Shown: positions 1 to 12,140 of the stretch, piece by piece
Numbering within the stretch: position 1 is the first letter of the stretch
Layout of the letters: every line of letters starts with the position of its first letter
NCBI GenBank assembly: GCA_033675265.1
Contig: JAUJYZ010000245.1
Span: forward strand, 340,001 to 404,000
Direction of reading: 5' to 3'
DNA length: 64,000 nucleotides
DNA from: Actinostola sp. cb2023
Lineage: Eukaryota > Cnidaria > Anthozoa > Actiniaria > Actinostolidae
Program-made: the position numbers and the translations under genes
Notes under the pieces: generated by a model
Seen by the model: the letters and a program-made list of their open reading frames with translations, nothing else
Databases searched by the model: none
What the model was told of the DNA's origin: nothing

Positions 1-700
1 CCAACACATTGTTAGCTACCGGTTTTAACGCTTTGCACTTTGAAAAATATAAACCGGCACATGTGGGCTGTAGCGCATTTTAAGTACTTTTTAGTTAGTT
101 AATTATTCATAACGGATTTATTGATAAGTTAATTGCGATGCCGTTAATCTTATACATGCTGCACGTTACCACAATCCAAGCCGTTAAAACATCGCAACAT
201 GCATTTAAGTAGCTTTAGTGAAGGACATTAAAATATAAAGATGTTTTTACGTGACCACATGACAATTTTTATAACCAAATTAAATTGTCACAAATATTGT
301 ATACTGATAACCTTTAATATGCCTAAATATGAGTGTCTAAGTAAATAAGGGTAGCGAGTTATTACAAGAAATGTGATTTTCCAAATTGCCTTTTTGAATC
401 AGGCCTAAGTATCTCCTTGGTGGGTTGAAGGTTTGTTGGTGATAAGTAACTTCGCGGAATGAATCATGCATGTATAGTAAATAAATATGCCTAATAATAA
501 GTCATAAGTCTAATCATAAGTCATAAGTCTAATCATAAGTCTAATAATGGTGTTAATGAACCTGTACGGACACCAGCGTGAAGGTTATTACATTCAGTAC
601 ACCTAGAATTCATTATATAGCTAGTAAAATATGACATCCAAAAAGGTTGAATAATCTGTGTCATGAATGTAGCCTTAGGGCTGTGTGAACGTAGCCTTCA
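1..700. other. Non-coding, AT-rich stretch
   Basis: No open frame with family resemblance and no splice-flanked coding segment was seen. A short local repeat of ATAAGTCTAATC type lies at about 490-548. Otherwise unremarkable. Confidence 0.5.
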
Positions 701-707
701 TATGAAG

Positions 708-799
708 GGCCGTTTACACGGGCGATTTTATCGGCGATTTTGTCGGCGATTCAGTATCGGCGATTTTATTGCAACCACAAATCGCCCGTGTAAACGGCC
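708..799. repeat. Small inverted-repeat (MITE-like) hairpin
   Basis: A 21-bp arm (708-728, starting GGCCGTTTACACGGGCG) is repeated in exact inverse at 779-799. The loop contains four copies of a TCGGCGATTT motif. It looks like a small foldback or MITE; no target duplication was identified. Confidence 0.75.
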
Positions 800-816
800 A
801 TTTAAAGTACAGTTTG

Positions 817-1044
817 ATTCTGAAACAAGACGCTCAATGAGCGTACACTCGGGCTTATGACAAGGACAATGTCAGTTGCGTGAGGAGAGACCTGACAATG
901 ACTGACAGTTGCGTGACGAGGGAGACTGTATATACATGTATGTGTCGAGTTCATTTGATTTGCCTTTGACTTTGAGTTCATTTGATTACCTTTTGACTTT
1001 GAGTTCAATTGATTTGATTTTGATGAGTTCGTGTAAAGGCCCCT
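817..1044. repeat. Dispersed repeat family 1, copy 1
   Basis: About 228 bp running from a GACGCTCAATGAGCGT palindrome, through two TGACAGTTGCGTGA-like motifs, to tandem TTGAGTTCAATTGATTTG segments and a GTGTAAAGGCCC end. It matches 8163-8392 almost throughout and its distal half matches 8932-9031. The ORFs across it are by-products of the repeats. Confidence 0.75.
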
Positions 1045-1369
1045 CTCTAGCTTCAGATCCCGAAACGTCGAGTTTGGAATCGAGTTCGAGTTCGGGTTCG
1101 AGTTACGGTTCGAACGTCGAATAAAACAAGGACATCTTCTTCAATACAATATCATTTCTCTGACGTCATGACAATCAGTGACAGTTGAGTGACGAGGGAG
1201 ACTATGAGTCGGATGAGTACGAACATGATACGTCTTGAGGTTGCATAGGTCAGATGGTTCCGATAACGCCCTCGCGTTACGACAGTCAGGCAGCAAGCAA
1301 AGCGATATTAGCTATCTAAACAAAATCTACTGAAAAATCAAACCCTTGCTCTCTAGCTTCAGAGACATA

Positions 1370-1605
1370 ATACGAAGCTGCTCAGTAACGGATTATTAAC
1401 GACATGTTGCTTTCAAAACTAAGATTCATAATCTACTTTAGTCCTGTGTGTGTGGTTTGTTCTTATCTGCTGAGTAATCTTGAAACTCGATACGATTAAA
1501 TACGTCGCATACTTTCGTCATTCTTGAGCCGAAGAAAACTACTACTACCGAAAAACGCATTTTCTAACTCGGGCGGCCTACGGCCTGGGCCCGAGTAATA
1601 AGAAT
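1370..1605. repeat. Dispersed repeat family 2, copy 1
   Basis: Shares long blocks with 10372-10560, for example CTTTCAAAACTAAGATTCA, TCTTGAAACTCGATACGAT and a terminal hairpin of CTCGGGC...GGCCCGAG type followed by TAATAA. The copies are diverged by small indels. It is probably an old non-autonomous element. Confidence 0.65.
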
Positions 1606-4600
1606 TGAACTGAAAAACTTGTAACAGCATTTACTGACATATGGTACGTATCAACAACAAAAGCCTAATCATGATTCGTTGCAGGTGTATCTAGTGATGG
1701 TTGGTGATGACGCAGGTAACGAAATCAAGCCAAAGGAACTGAGACTTAAAAGTTGGCACGGCATCCTAATTTTCGGCACGTTGCTCATTTCTAGCGGTGC
1801 TGAAAATAGCTCCCGTAAAATGTTTTTAGAACTTTTAGTCGGCGATGTTTTAAAACTAGGGGTGCCGTGCCGCACTGTATCGACATCGATGTCAGTGCGG
1901 TGCAGTGCCGTCTTGTTTGCGCGTGTCAGTTATTTCTCACGCGGCTGTCAATACCACGTGACATATAATAATACTTACGTAAGTGATGCGCCTATCAGTG
2001 TACTGCTATAAATACTACTACTGATTGTCAGTATGGAGACTCATTGTCACTCAATAACTACCAGCGCTTGAAATACTACGTACGATCAGTACGATCTGCC
2101 GTCTTGACTTGTCTCAGGATAGCTAGTGAGGACTTACGTGTTCTACGTTACCCGAAAAACAACTTTTAGAAAAGGAGTACGTACGCGTGTTTTGCGTGCG
2201 TGCGTGTCGAGTGGATGACAAGTTTGGCGTGTAATCGCTGTTGATTGTCACAGCTTATGCCGTGCGGTGTTGCTTACACTTGAGCACAAGCTACACTGAA
2301 CAATGTTTTCTGATCAAGTGCACCGTGGTAAAGCACTCAAGAGTAAACGTACAATTTAAAACTACTGCCAAAGTGATCCAAACTGAAAGGTGAAATGTGT
2401 ATCACCGGTAGGGAGTTGGGGGCCCATTTGTGAGACTATCAATCCCCTCCCCTCCCCCCAGGTACTCACCATAATTTGGGTGAAAACAAATACCGATTTT
2501 CCTACCCGCTGTTTCAGTACAGAAAGTTTCAGTTTACCATGATGTACAGAGGGGTTCGTCTTTAATGACCCAGACGAGTACTTAGTTACGGCACGGTCCA
2601 TGTTATGTCTTTGATCTTCTCAATGAGATTTTACTCGGCTTTGTCTTAATCACTGAGTCCTGTAACTCCAATAAGTATATCCTATTTACACTTGTAAAAA
2701 CAGTGAGATTTGAGAAATTCGTTTTTTAAAAGAAACTAGACGCTCTTCTAGCGTGAAGTCGGGCTTCTAAATGAAGTAACCTATTTGAACTAAATATAGA
2801 TATCTTATAGTGCGATTTTCAGTGCGATTGAAACAGTTTTTGGTTGCTCGTCGTTGCACGACTCGAGCTCGATAGAACATGCTTTCCTTGCAATTTCAGT
2901 ACTGCGAACTTTACAGTATATCAGTAAAAACGTTAATAGCCCGACTTCACGCTACTAGAGCGTCCTGTTTCAATCTAAATTTAGATTTAGACGAGAAAAG
3001 ACTTATATTTTGGCCCCTTGACCTCCGGTGCTTTCCCTGATTGGTTTGTGCTTTGTAATCTTTCTTGGCCAGACTTCATGTCTCCTTCGGCTTTAGCTCG
3101 ACGTTAGCCTGCGTAGCTTAATATAAAACTAGGTGCATGCGCTGTAGAACCCAATTAGTCATTTGGGGTCAACGAAGAACGGAGCTCATTTTTAGAGTCG
3201 GAGCTTCCACAGGAAGCCCGACTAATAATAAAAATATATTTTAATCGGCGAATGAAAATTGAAGAATGATGTTGTGCTACTATGATAAGCTGCTAAATTC
3301 TTGGCGGGAAAAATTTGGGATTGAAGCCAGACACGAATCACAACCCCACCCCGACTCCATGACCGATGTCGAAATACCAGTCCTTCCGTCTGACAGAGTA
3401 AATTCCCGATCACTGTGGACACTGTGGACACATTTTCGGTCTGTCATTTCTCTTGCCCCCTCCCCTTTCCCCCCAGGCAGTATGTCTCAATCATCAACTT
3501 GCATGACGTCAATGGAACGCGTGGGAAAGCACGTAGACTTACCACAGGAAACCCAAGCTGTGGTTTTGTGGAGAATATATTTAAAAAAATTTTTCCTGTA
3601 AATACTGTAAAAAAAAGACTTGGAACTGTGGAAGTGTCTTGTGGTCTTTATTTACTATACCTGTACAAATTTCCAGCGAATTTCAGCATTTTTTAATGTC
3701 TCCCCATGCAAACCACAGCTTGGGTTTCCTGTGGACTTACACACAAAAGTACAACAATTTTGCCTGTGTTTTTAACTATTTTAAAACTATAACTGACTGC
3801 GAAGCATTTATTAGCGAGGGAAGTCTAGTTTCTTAATAAATTCCTGAATGAAGTTTGCACAAGAGACCATGATCTTATGATCTCAATGTTTATATGATAA
3901 ATACGCGTTTTAACTTTTGACGTCATTTGTTGATGTGATTACTTGACCGTGCGTTCTGGTACGTGGCCTGGTAGGCCATATTTGATATGCTTGGTCGGGT
4001 GATCGCCAAGTACTGATATCCTGTTAGTACTTAACGTTAGTCACAGAACAGCACGTCTCACGCTTACCGGGTTAACCACCGAAGCAGTAAGTTCGTAGCG
4101 TATTGAAAGAGCGAAAAGGTGAGGCACAAACTTTCTTTCTTCAATTTTAACATAGCTAAACTGCGTAGAATTCTAACCTCTCCGGTAAAGTTCGCTTACT
4201 GGAAACTCTGTCACGCAAAAATAAGCTTCAACGACTCAGTCTCTGCATTCGTGTATGAACATTTTCCTTTCGTTGCGGTCGCCATTCTGCCATAGGTAAA
4301 ACAAATTGGTGAAGTTTCGTTTATTCACTTGTGAATCAAGTTCAACTCGTGCAATACCTGATTTACATGTATATACATATGTAAACAGCTATCAGGCCAT
4401 CGTTCCCATGACGTAGTACATGTACAAATGTACAAATTAATCTACGGATTATAAGTAAATGTTTAGAAACTTTTTAGCAGTAGAGAGAATCGTAAAACTA
4501 AAGAAACTTTGTCTAGTTTAGTTTGTGAAGGACGAAAGCTTTTTAAAAATCATAAAGCAGTGTTCATTGACGCACGTCAGAACTACATAATTCATCTCAA

Positions 4601-5643
4601 AATCCTTCAACGTATCCTAGGTCGTTGGTATGCGGAATTTTGTAGTAATCTTGTATGAAATACTTACGCAATTTGTAGGTTGCAGTCCATATTTTGTAAT
4701 AAACTTACGCAATTATAACAACACGCTAATTTATTCAAATTGTAATGACATTAATCCAACAAAAGTGTCATCAGATTAAGTCCAGATTTACGCGATTTTA
4801 CGCTCAGTTTTACTTGCTACTTTTGGTCTTACAAAGTTCTGGATTCGTCTACGCGCTGATATGAAGTCCAATTCTTTTCATTACAGGCAAAGAGCCAAAT
4901 GACTAGCATTCGTTCACTCTTCCATCCTGACAAGTAAACATTCCCTTGGTATTTTTAGGTCACGTTCATTTCAAGTACCCATCACGAGTGATTTTCACCA
5001 GAGCGACCATTTAAGTAAAATTCAACTTACGTAGCGTAAAGAGACACACGTAAAGCTTACGGACGCGCAATTATGTTTGATACTGTAGTTGCTGTGGTGT
5101 CGGAATCGCACGCAAGACGTGTAAGGAGATGATATACGCACCACGTGCGTATACGATCACGCGTCTTCTTTCACCGAGTCACGTGTGAGAATAAAACCAT
5201 GAGCTTCCGTGTTTGCAGTTTCCTCCCTGGAGTTTCCTACGATATTTTAACCATCCAAGCCAATATCGCTTTTTATTCTTTCTATTTCCGGAACACGGAA
5301 ACGTTTAGTCTGCTTCTACTTTCTGCAACAAATTTATACAAGTTGCACGAAAAAAATTACGTATGATCTGGTTTGTGCAACTCCGTTGCGTGGCTACAAT
5401 TAGAGCGCTATCCAATCAGGAGCGAGGAAAATATAAACATCGTACCGACCTGGGGTTTTTTTGCGAAGCTGATTGGAACAAAAAATTGCAACTTGTAACA
5501 TTTTTTTGCGAGGCAAGTTGCATGGAAAAGTGCGCGTGTAACAGGGCCTTTCGTTTAGTGTTTTAGTTTGTTGAATTTCGCCACATAAAAATAATAGTAA
5601 GAAATTACAAAGAAATTACAAAAAAACCCTAGTGAAACTAGAT
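1606..5643. other. Gene-free stretch with scattered short repeats
   Basis: About 4 kb with no exon that I can assign. It holds an inverted pair around 3538-3568 and 3708-3738 built on CCACAGGAAACCCAAGC, one copy of the recurrent CACAGGAAGCCC motif at about 3206, and degenerate inverted segments near 2755 and 2945 (GACGCTCTTCTAGCGTGAAG type). Short ORFs here show no domain signature. Confidence 0.4.
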
Positions 5644-6040
5644 TAAAGTGCCTATCACCCCTGTGAGATTGTTTTAAAAATCTATTCAATATAAGCTGAA
5701 TAGTTGGTGGGTTCAGTATTTTGTGAATTTGCCATAATTTAATTAGACTTTTTCAAGAAGAACTTCAATATATTTTTTTAATGGGCAAAAAAGTTATAAA
5801 ATCATTTATAAAGACTGTGAAAATATTCTGTAAGTTTTCAAATGTCAATAATCAGCACAAGAGCGTTTTTGTATAATAAATGATTCCTTAGTAGACGTCA
5901 TCAAATTTGCATATTGAGATTTCAAACCTCTATAACTCATAAACGCAATGTTCAAATCACAAAATACTGAACCCACCAACTATTCAGCTTATATTGAATA
6001 GATTTTTTAAACTATCTCACAGGGGTGATAGGCACTTTAA
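5644..6040. mobile_element. Foldback / MITE element with ~84-bp inverted arms
   Basis: The left arm (about 5644-5727, starting AAAGTGCCTATCACCCCTGT) is inverted at about 5957-6040 with few mismatches. The roughly 230-bp middle is AT-rich and non-coding. Structure fits a non-autonomous DNA element; family unassigned. Confidence 0.75.
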
Positions 6041-6970
6041 GCGTGGCAGGTGTCAGTAACAGGACGAGGTCCCAATTGACAACTGACCCTGGTTTTCACT
6101 AGCGCCGCATATTAGCCAGAAATTAAAAAAATGTTGATCCTTATGCTTGGGTCAGGTCCGTTTTCACAGTGAAATGAGTCCTCTTGCACTTGGAGTAAAC
6201 AAGCCTAGGATATCCACACAGCTGGATGGACACGACACGTACTACCACGGCTGGCCTGGAAACCAGAATGCTTTTCTATCTATTAGCGAGGCGAAATAAA
6301 TACCACCAAAACTTGTCAACTAAATATGTTTATTGTTTTCTGCGTACTTAACCTCCAGCTTAGCAATGATTTCCTGTATTGATAGTCCAAGATGTCCAAC
6401 CGGCTTGTTACTGCCATCTAAAATGAACTGATCGTTGGTTGTACACTTTACACTTTAACTTTCTTGACGATGTACAGAACTATATATGGATGCGTTATTG
6501 GAACAGACGTCGTTCAGATTCAGTTCCGTACAGTGAAGACGTCTGCTAAATTACTGAAAACGTGTCCTATACTAGAACACACCCTGTATGAATGACTAAG
6601 GCCCTTGCTATGAACTTCCTGTAACGTTACTCTAGCATTGATTATAATGACGGATTACAACTTGAATGAACTGAAAAGTCAGTCTCTAAGTTCTTTTTTA
6701 CCCCGACGAAGGACTAACGTCCGTCAGTAATTTCAGTGCTTTTTTACACGGTGTCAAAGTTTCATTAGTACACGGTAATTGTTTACACTGATGCCTTTGC
6801 GTGCTGGATGAAAGTAATAACGGATGAATAAAGTTGGTTATGGCTGACAAATAATGCGTGATCAGTTGTCTTCAGTTATCAATGATATACCAGTACTGAG
6901 AAGACCGATTTTTACTCAGTTGTAAAACCGTCAACGCACTGAGATCAATATTTAGTGCGTTTAATTAAGA
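6041..6970. other. No gene seen
   Basis: About 0.9 kb of AT-rich DNA without a recognisable exon, RNA gene or clear repeat. Confidence 0.4.
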
Positions 6971-6971
6971 A

Positions 6972-7133
<162 letters not shown>

Positions 7134-7438
7134 ATAGCACTAGAAAGGAAGGAGAAAGATGATATTTATAATGATATCAATTCTGCGGATTGCCGAGTTG
7201 GTTTTGAACAATGATAATGATGGCGATGATAATAGTTATTATATGATGATGATGATGACAATAATTATGACGTTTTTGGTGATTACGATAACAATGGTCA
7301 TGAGGGCAAAGAAGACGAAATAATGACTATTAAACACTATATTCGTGATAATTAGCGATGATGACGATGATCGCCTCGATCCTAGCCTCTATAAGTGACC
7401 GACCCAAACATTGTAATTGTGTCGGACCACCTCCATCC

Positions 7439-7892
7439 AAGGGCGCTAGAACCGACGGTTTTTGTCGATATTTTCAGTCGGTTATTTGTAATTTGTAAAC
7501 GGTAAATAAAGTACAACTTAACTTATCTCTGGTACGAATTCCGGTTCTATTCTCCAACTTATAAACGTCTTGTTGCTCTTCTACGCTTTCCTACGATCGT
7601 TCGGTTATTTGAATGACTGTACGCTATGAACGTACACCGCTGTACCGACCGTACCAGGCGAAGCCGTCGCTCCGGTTAGCGATTACTAGTCACAAATAAG
7701 TTCATAGCGTACAGTCATTCAAATAACCGAACGATCGTAGGAAAGCGTAGAAGAGCAACAAGACGTTTATAAGTTGGAGAATAGAACCGGAATTCGTACC
7801 AGAGATAAGTTAAGTTGTACTTTATTTACCGTTTACAAATTACAAATAACCGACTGAAAATATCGACAAAAACCGTCGGTTCTAGCGCCCTT
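7439..7892. mobile_element. Long inverted repeat, 193-bp arms, 68-bp loop
   Basis: Arm 7439-7631 (starts AAGGGCGCTAGAACCGACGG) and arm 7700-7892 are exact reverse complements as far as I can read. The flanks on both sides carry GGACCACCTCC and GACC/GGTCG words of a pogo-like MITE, so the foldback may lie inside an older repeat. The identity implies recent origin or gene conversion. If transcribed it would form a long perfect hairpin RNA. Confidence 0.9.
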
Positions 7893-8162
7893 GCTCCATC
7901 GGCTCGAGAATCGTGAAACATATGGACCACCTCCCGCAAGCGACCATCAACACGGGTGGTCGCTCAGCGAGAAATGACAGGCGTCAAAATCCTTTAGTCA
8001 TACGATGGTGTTACGAGGGTCTTACGATGCTAAGCTATAAATAGAGATCCCAGTTCTAAGCTTAAAATATATAATTGTAACTCGATCGTTGGTACTAAGA
8101 ATGCAATGTCAATCTCTTTTTAAAAGCATTATATAAAGGGGGCACTCTCCGTAGTGGTTTTA

Positions 8163-8392
8163 AGGATAACAAGACGCTCAATGAGCGTATACTCGGGCTT
8201 ATATGATAAGGACAATGTCAGTTGCGTGAGGAGAGACCGGACAATGACTGACAGTTGCGTGACGAGGGAGACTATGTATATATGTGTCGAGTTCATTTGA
8301 TTTGCTGTTGAGTTTGAGTTGATTTGATAACGTTTTGACTTAGAGTTCAATTGATTTGCTTTAATTTTGATGAGTTCAGTCGTGTAAAGGCC
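8163..8392. repeat. Dispersed repeat family 1, copy 2
   Basis: Near-match to 817-1044, including the GACGCTCAATGAGCGT palindrome, both TGCGTGA motifs and the GAGTTCAATTGATTTG tandem tail. Confidence 0.75.
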
Positions 8393-8585
8393 CAGTCGAA
8401 AACGCTGAACATCTTTTAGAGTTGGCCCACACGAATCGGCGTATGTGGTTTGTATGTGAGAGCGTATTTAAGAAGAACTGTGGATGGCTTGTCTTAAATA
8501 CAAGATAATTTACCTTTTGGCCAGATCAACTACTTCTTATACTTCTAGTCTTCGAAGACGATGGCTTAAAACTATCTTAGTATCC
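8393..8585. repeat. Duplicated ~195-bp block (partner 9028-9222)
   Basis: Both blocks follow a family-1 tail. They share AACATCTTTTAGAGTTGGCC, ACACGAATCGGCGTATG and a run ending near ACGATGACTTA / ACGATGGCTTA. Together with the tails this is a diverged segmental duplication or two insertions of one longer element. Confidence 0.7.
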
Positions 8586-8700
8586 AGGGGCGGATCCAGG
8601 GGGAGGGTTCTGGGGGTTGCAACCCCCCCTATGGATATTTTTTTAATACCGCTTGTATAGATATGTCTGTCCATAGTTCTCTCTTGCACTTTCAGCTCTC
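8586..8700. repeat. Fragment of GGCGGATCCAGG-type MITE
   Basis: The GGGCGGATCCAGGGGGAGG start resembles the ends of fuller copies at 58735-58876 and 63218-63385. Confidence 0.4.
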
Positions 8701-8931
8701 TCCCTCGTAAGAATAATATAATTTATTCATACTGTTTATACGACCGTTCGACTTCGAGGCCGGTTTGACTGATAAGTTGTTTTCTCACCTTTGGATTTGT
8801 TCATGTACGTGTTGGAATCACACTTCTGAATCATTACATCTGGCTTCAAGTTGTGATATACATGCTTGGCTAGGCAGTACTCAGTTGAGTTCACATTTAA
8901 GTCAACATTAGAGTTCATTTGTATTATAGTT

Positions 8932-9222
8932 CTTGAGTTCATTTGATTTGCTTTTGAGCTTGAGTTCAATTGTTTACCTTTTGACTTTAAGTTCAATTGA
9001 TTTGCTTTTGATGAGTTCGTGTAAAGGCCCTTTCGAAAACGCTCAACATCTTTTAGAGTTGGCCTACACGAATCGGCGTATGCGTTTGTATGTGAGAGCG
9101 TATTTAAGAGGAACCGATGGATGGCTTGCCTTGAATACATACAACATAATTTCTCTTCTGCACAGGTCAACTGCTTCTTTCACTTCTAGTCGTCGAATAC
9201 GATGACTTAGCACTATCTCAGT
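8932..9222. repeat. Dispersed repeat family 1, partial copy 3 plus duplicated block
   Basis: Contains the GAGTTCATTTGATTTGCTTT tandem tail, the GTGTAAAGGCCC junction and the roughly 195-bp block matching 8393-8585. The ORFs on both strands here follow the repeat and have no domain. Confidence 0.65.
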
Positions 9223-9615
9223 ATCTGTCCTGAGCGAACAATAATTCGGATTACGTTCGATACACGCTCGCAAACTGTTTGAGCGGTACTTTCGGATTTA
9301 GGTCGATAGGCTTTCGGAAATATTCGATCCGTTTTTGGCGCCATTAATATGCACCCTCAAGTGACCTCAAGTACGTTTAAAAACGTACCGAAGAGTCGAA
9401 GATCTTTATCGATGTTCACCGACACAAATATCCTCCCTCGTCACGCAACTGTCATTGTCATATTGCCCGACTATACGCTCATTGAGCACCTTCTTTTGTA
9501 TTTTTGCCGTTCACTGACCTGTTTTGAGCGTTCTTCGTCGACCCCAGAAAGCATATTGGGCTCTACAGCGCATGCGCCCTGTACTTTATGATCATTCTAA
9601 ACCATAGTGTTTTAT

Positions 9616-9795
9616 CTTTATAATCTATCCCTGAAACATTGCAACACGTACAATCGTATTCTGCACGGTTTTCGCTGAATAAACAGATTAGATCACTGTT
9701 ATCTTTATAATCTATCTCTGAAACATTGCAACACGTACAATCTACATGTGTAAGTATTCTGCACGGTTTTCGCTCAATAAGCACATTACATCACT
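9616..9795. repeat. Two tandem ~85-bp units
   Basis: TATAATCTATCYCTGAAACA, GCAACACGTACAATC and TATTCTGCACGGTTTTCGCT occur twice in the same order (from about 9616 and about 9700); the second copy has a short insertion. Confidence 0.7.
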
Positions 9796-9908
9796 ACCTT
9801 GCCTACATGTTTGATGCATTAGTCTACGGCGCGCGGGCTCTTGCTCGATCGAGCTTTATTGCCATTGACAATATTTCATTGACAATGGATATATGGTCGA
9901 GAGCAAAT

Positions 9909-10336
9909 TAAAATTAGCAACAAAAGGCCTACTCTGGGGTCCAATGTCGCCTAATAACAAACATGACATAGCGAGGTCATGATAGTTTTTGAGTTCATTT
10001 CATTTGATTTTCAGTTCATTTTTTGATGAGTTCGAGTTCGTGGAATGAAGTCGTAGAACAGCCCTTTCGAAAACGCTCGAGGAAGATTTAGAGTATGCGT
10101 ATCTGGTATGTAGTAAGCATATGCGTTTCGATGGCTTGCTTTTCAGTCTCGACTGCCTCGACTGTTTGCATGACTTCTGTACATATAGCTTTCCGTATTA
10201 GATGTAGTTACATCGCTGGTCGTGAGTTCAATTATAAATACTCAAGGACATAACTGTACACGTACTATTATAATTAGCAACAAAAGGCCTAATCTGGGGT
10301 CCAATGTCGCCTAATAACAAACATGACATAGCGAAC
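9909..10336. repeat. Direct repeats of 64 bp bracketing a family-1 tail
   Basis: The 9910-9973 block (AATTAGCAACAAAAGGCCTA start) recurs at 10273-10336 with one or two changes. Between them is a GAGTTCATTTCATTTGATTT-like tail. The layout could be an insertion with long terminal direct repeats or a local duplication. Confidence 0.6.
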
Positions 10337-10371
10337 TAGAATCCTGACCTTTCGATAGCTTCAAGATTTAC

Positions 10372-10560
10372 AGCTGCTTTCAAAACTAAGATTCAAATCT
10401 ACTTGAGTCCTGTGTGTCGTTTGTCTTCCCTTATCTGCTTCAGGAGTAATCTTGAAACTCGATACGATCAAATACTTCGCATTCTATGACCATGAAAAAA
10501 ATAAAAAGAATTTGTATTTTATAACTCGGGCTTCCTTCGGAAGGGCCCGAGTAATAAAGA
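10372..10560. repeat. Dispersed repeat family 2, copy 2
   Basis: Partner of 1370-1605. It ends in the same CTCGGGC...GGCCCGAG hairpin followed by TAATAA. Confidence 0.65.
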
Positions 10561-11339
10561 TAGATGTAGATGTAGTAACTGAGTCGAGTGTTTTAGTGCT
10601 AAACTGACTGAATGCCTAAAACCTTTGAAGTTCGTGTCATTAACCTCTTCTCTCTCACACACTGGCTTTCTTCGTTTGACTTTCTTTGCCATTTGGACTG
10701 TCTTGAATTGATAGCAGAGATTACTTTAATCTCTTTCACAGTCGCGTAGTTTGAGTGTTTTCCGTGACGGAAGACCATGTGAGATAGTTGGAAATACCCA
10801 TCATTCCTGACCGCAGGGTACATTAAGCTTTAGTACTTTGTCTCTCAGTTAGAATAACGCATTTAACTAAGTTGTACGTTGTGAATGGTTTAATTTGAGA
10901 TCGACTTTCCATATTTTTTTCAGCCTTGGACTTCAACATCTTCAAACTTCTGAGATTTCTGCAGTTTCTTTGTCATCGTTACTCTATGGCTGAGACTAAA
11001 TGCATGGTAAGACTATTAGTATATTCCTGGCCACGGCAGTGCTTAGTTTATGCTGTTCTTCCTTCCATATCAATTGTACTAGATAGGGAATCATCCAACG
11101 CATGGTGCCAGCCTTCGAAGCTAAACTGTGTGTCTGCTGTATGCTTGTTTTTATTTGTGGGTAATAGTAGACTTTTATGCCTAAAAAGTCCCAAAATAAC
11201 AAATTCAAAAGTAAAGTCTTGTTTTCACAAGTTGATAATGAAATTTGTATTATTATAGATGTTAAATATATTAGCTACACACGTGTACAATTTTGTAACA
11301 AGTTTACCAACTCGTTGATGTTTCGTTTATAAATAATTA

Positions 11340-11745
11340 AAAGTTGTAAGCATAAGCCCAAGCACAAGCGACCTCATTTCACTGTGAAAACGGGCATGAC
11401 GCAAGCACAAACGCAAGCTAGGGATCAAAATGTTTTCATTTCCTGGTTTGCGTTTATAATGCTTGCGTCAGGCCTGTTTTTACAGTGACATAACGTCTCT
11501 TCTACTTGCGCTTACGCTTTCGTCAGGCCTTCACATGCAGTGACATACTCCCGTTTTCACGGCAGTGACATAAGGCAGGCCTGTTTTCACAGTGTAATAA
11601 CGCATCTTGTGCTTGCGCTTATGCTTGCGTCGGGCCTGTTTTCACAGTGACAGGCATATTGTGCTTGCGCTTATGCTTGCGTCAGGTCTGTTTTTACAGT
11701 GACATAACGCATCTTGTGTTTGCGCTTATGCTTGCGTCGTGCGTA
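11340..11745. repeat. ~54-bp minisatellite of CAGTGACATAACG / TTGTGCTTGCG type
   Basis: About five units begin near 11472, 11527, 11579, 11634 and 11686. Each has GCCTGTTTTCACAGTGACAT followed by GCGCTTATGCTTGCGTC. A partly inverted unit (CACTGTGAAAACGGGC, CGCAAGCACAA) precedes it. Related words recur near 33460-33500, 35480-35720 and 48270-48430, so the unit derives from a dispersed element. Confidence 0.75.
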
Positions 11746-12140
11746 GCTTGAATGGGATAGATGGATGGACATGGCCTTCATGCTGACAGCATAGATCGAA
11801 AACAATTCACGTCCACACCTACAAAAAGGCCCTCGTTCTTGCTCTGTGTGTGCATCGCGACTATCAAAATACTGTGGAATACACGAGTAGAAACGATGGA
11901 ATTTCACTCAATTTTGACCAAATTAGGAACACTGAGCGCGCGAATAGTACTGAATAGTTTCATGGTCAGGCCAAAGGTCTTGTAGAAATCGTTTGGGGAC
12001 CAGCTGGTACGTCACACTTTAACAACAAAGAAATCCTCAGAAAATGACAAATAAGTGAGAAATGTGTTCGTCCTCAGTAATCAATGTTTTCCCCAGAGTT
12101 ACTGTTAATCTCCCGCCATATACATGTTATGGCACCTTTC

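Noticed and set aside
10923..11006. Exon-like segment with TTTCAG acceptor, an ATG (MAETKCM) and GTAAGA donor
   Set aside because: Would end in phase 0, but the first known TJAP1-like exon needs phase 2; without an intermediate exon it cannot be linked.
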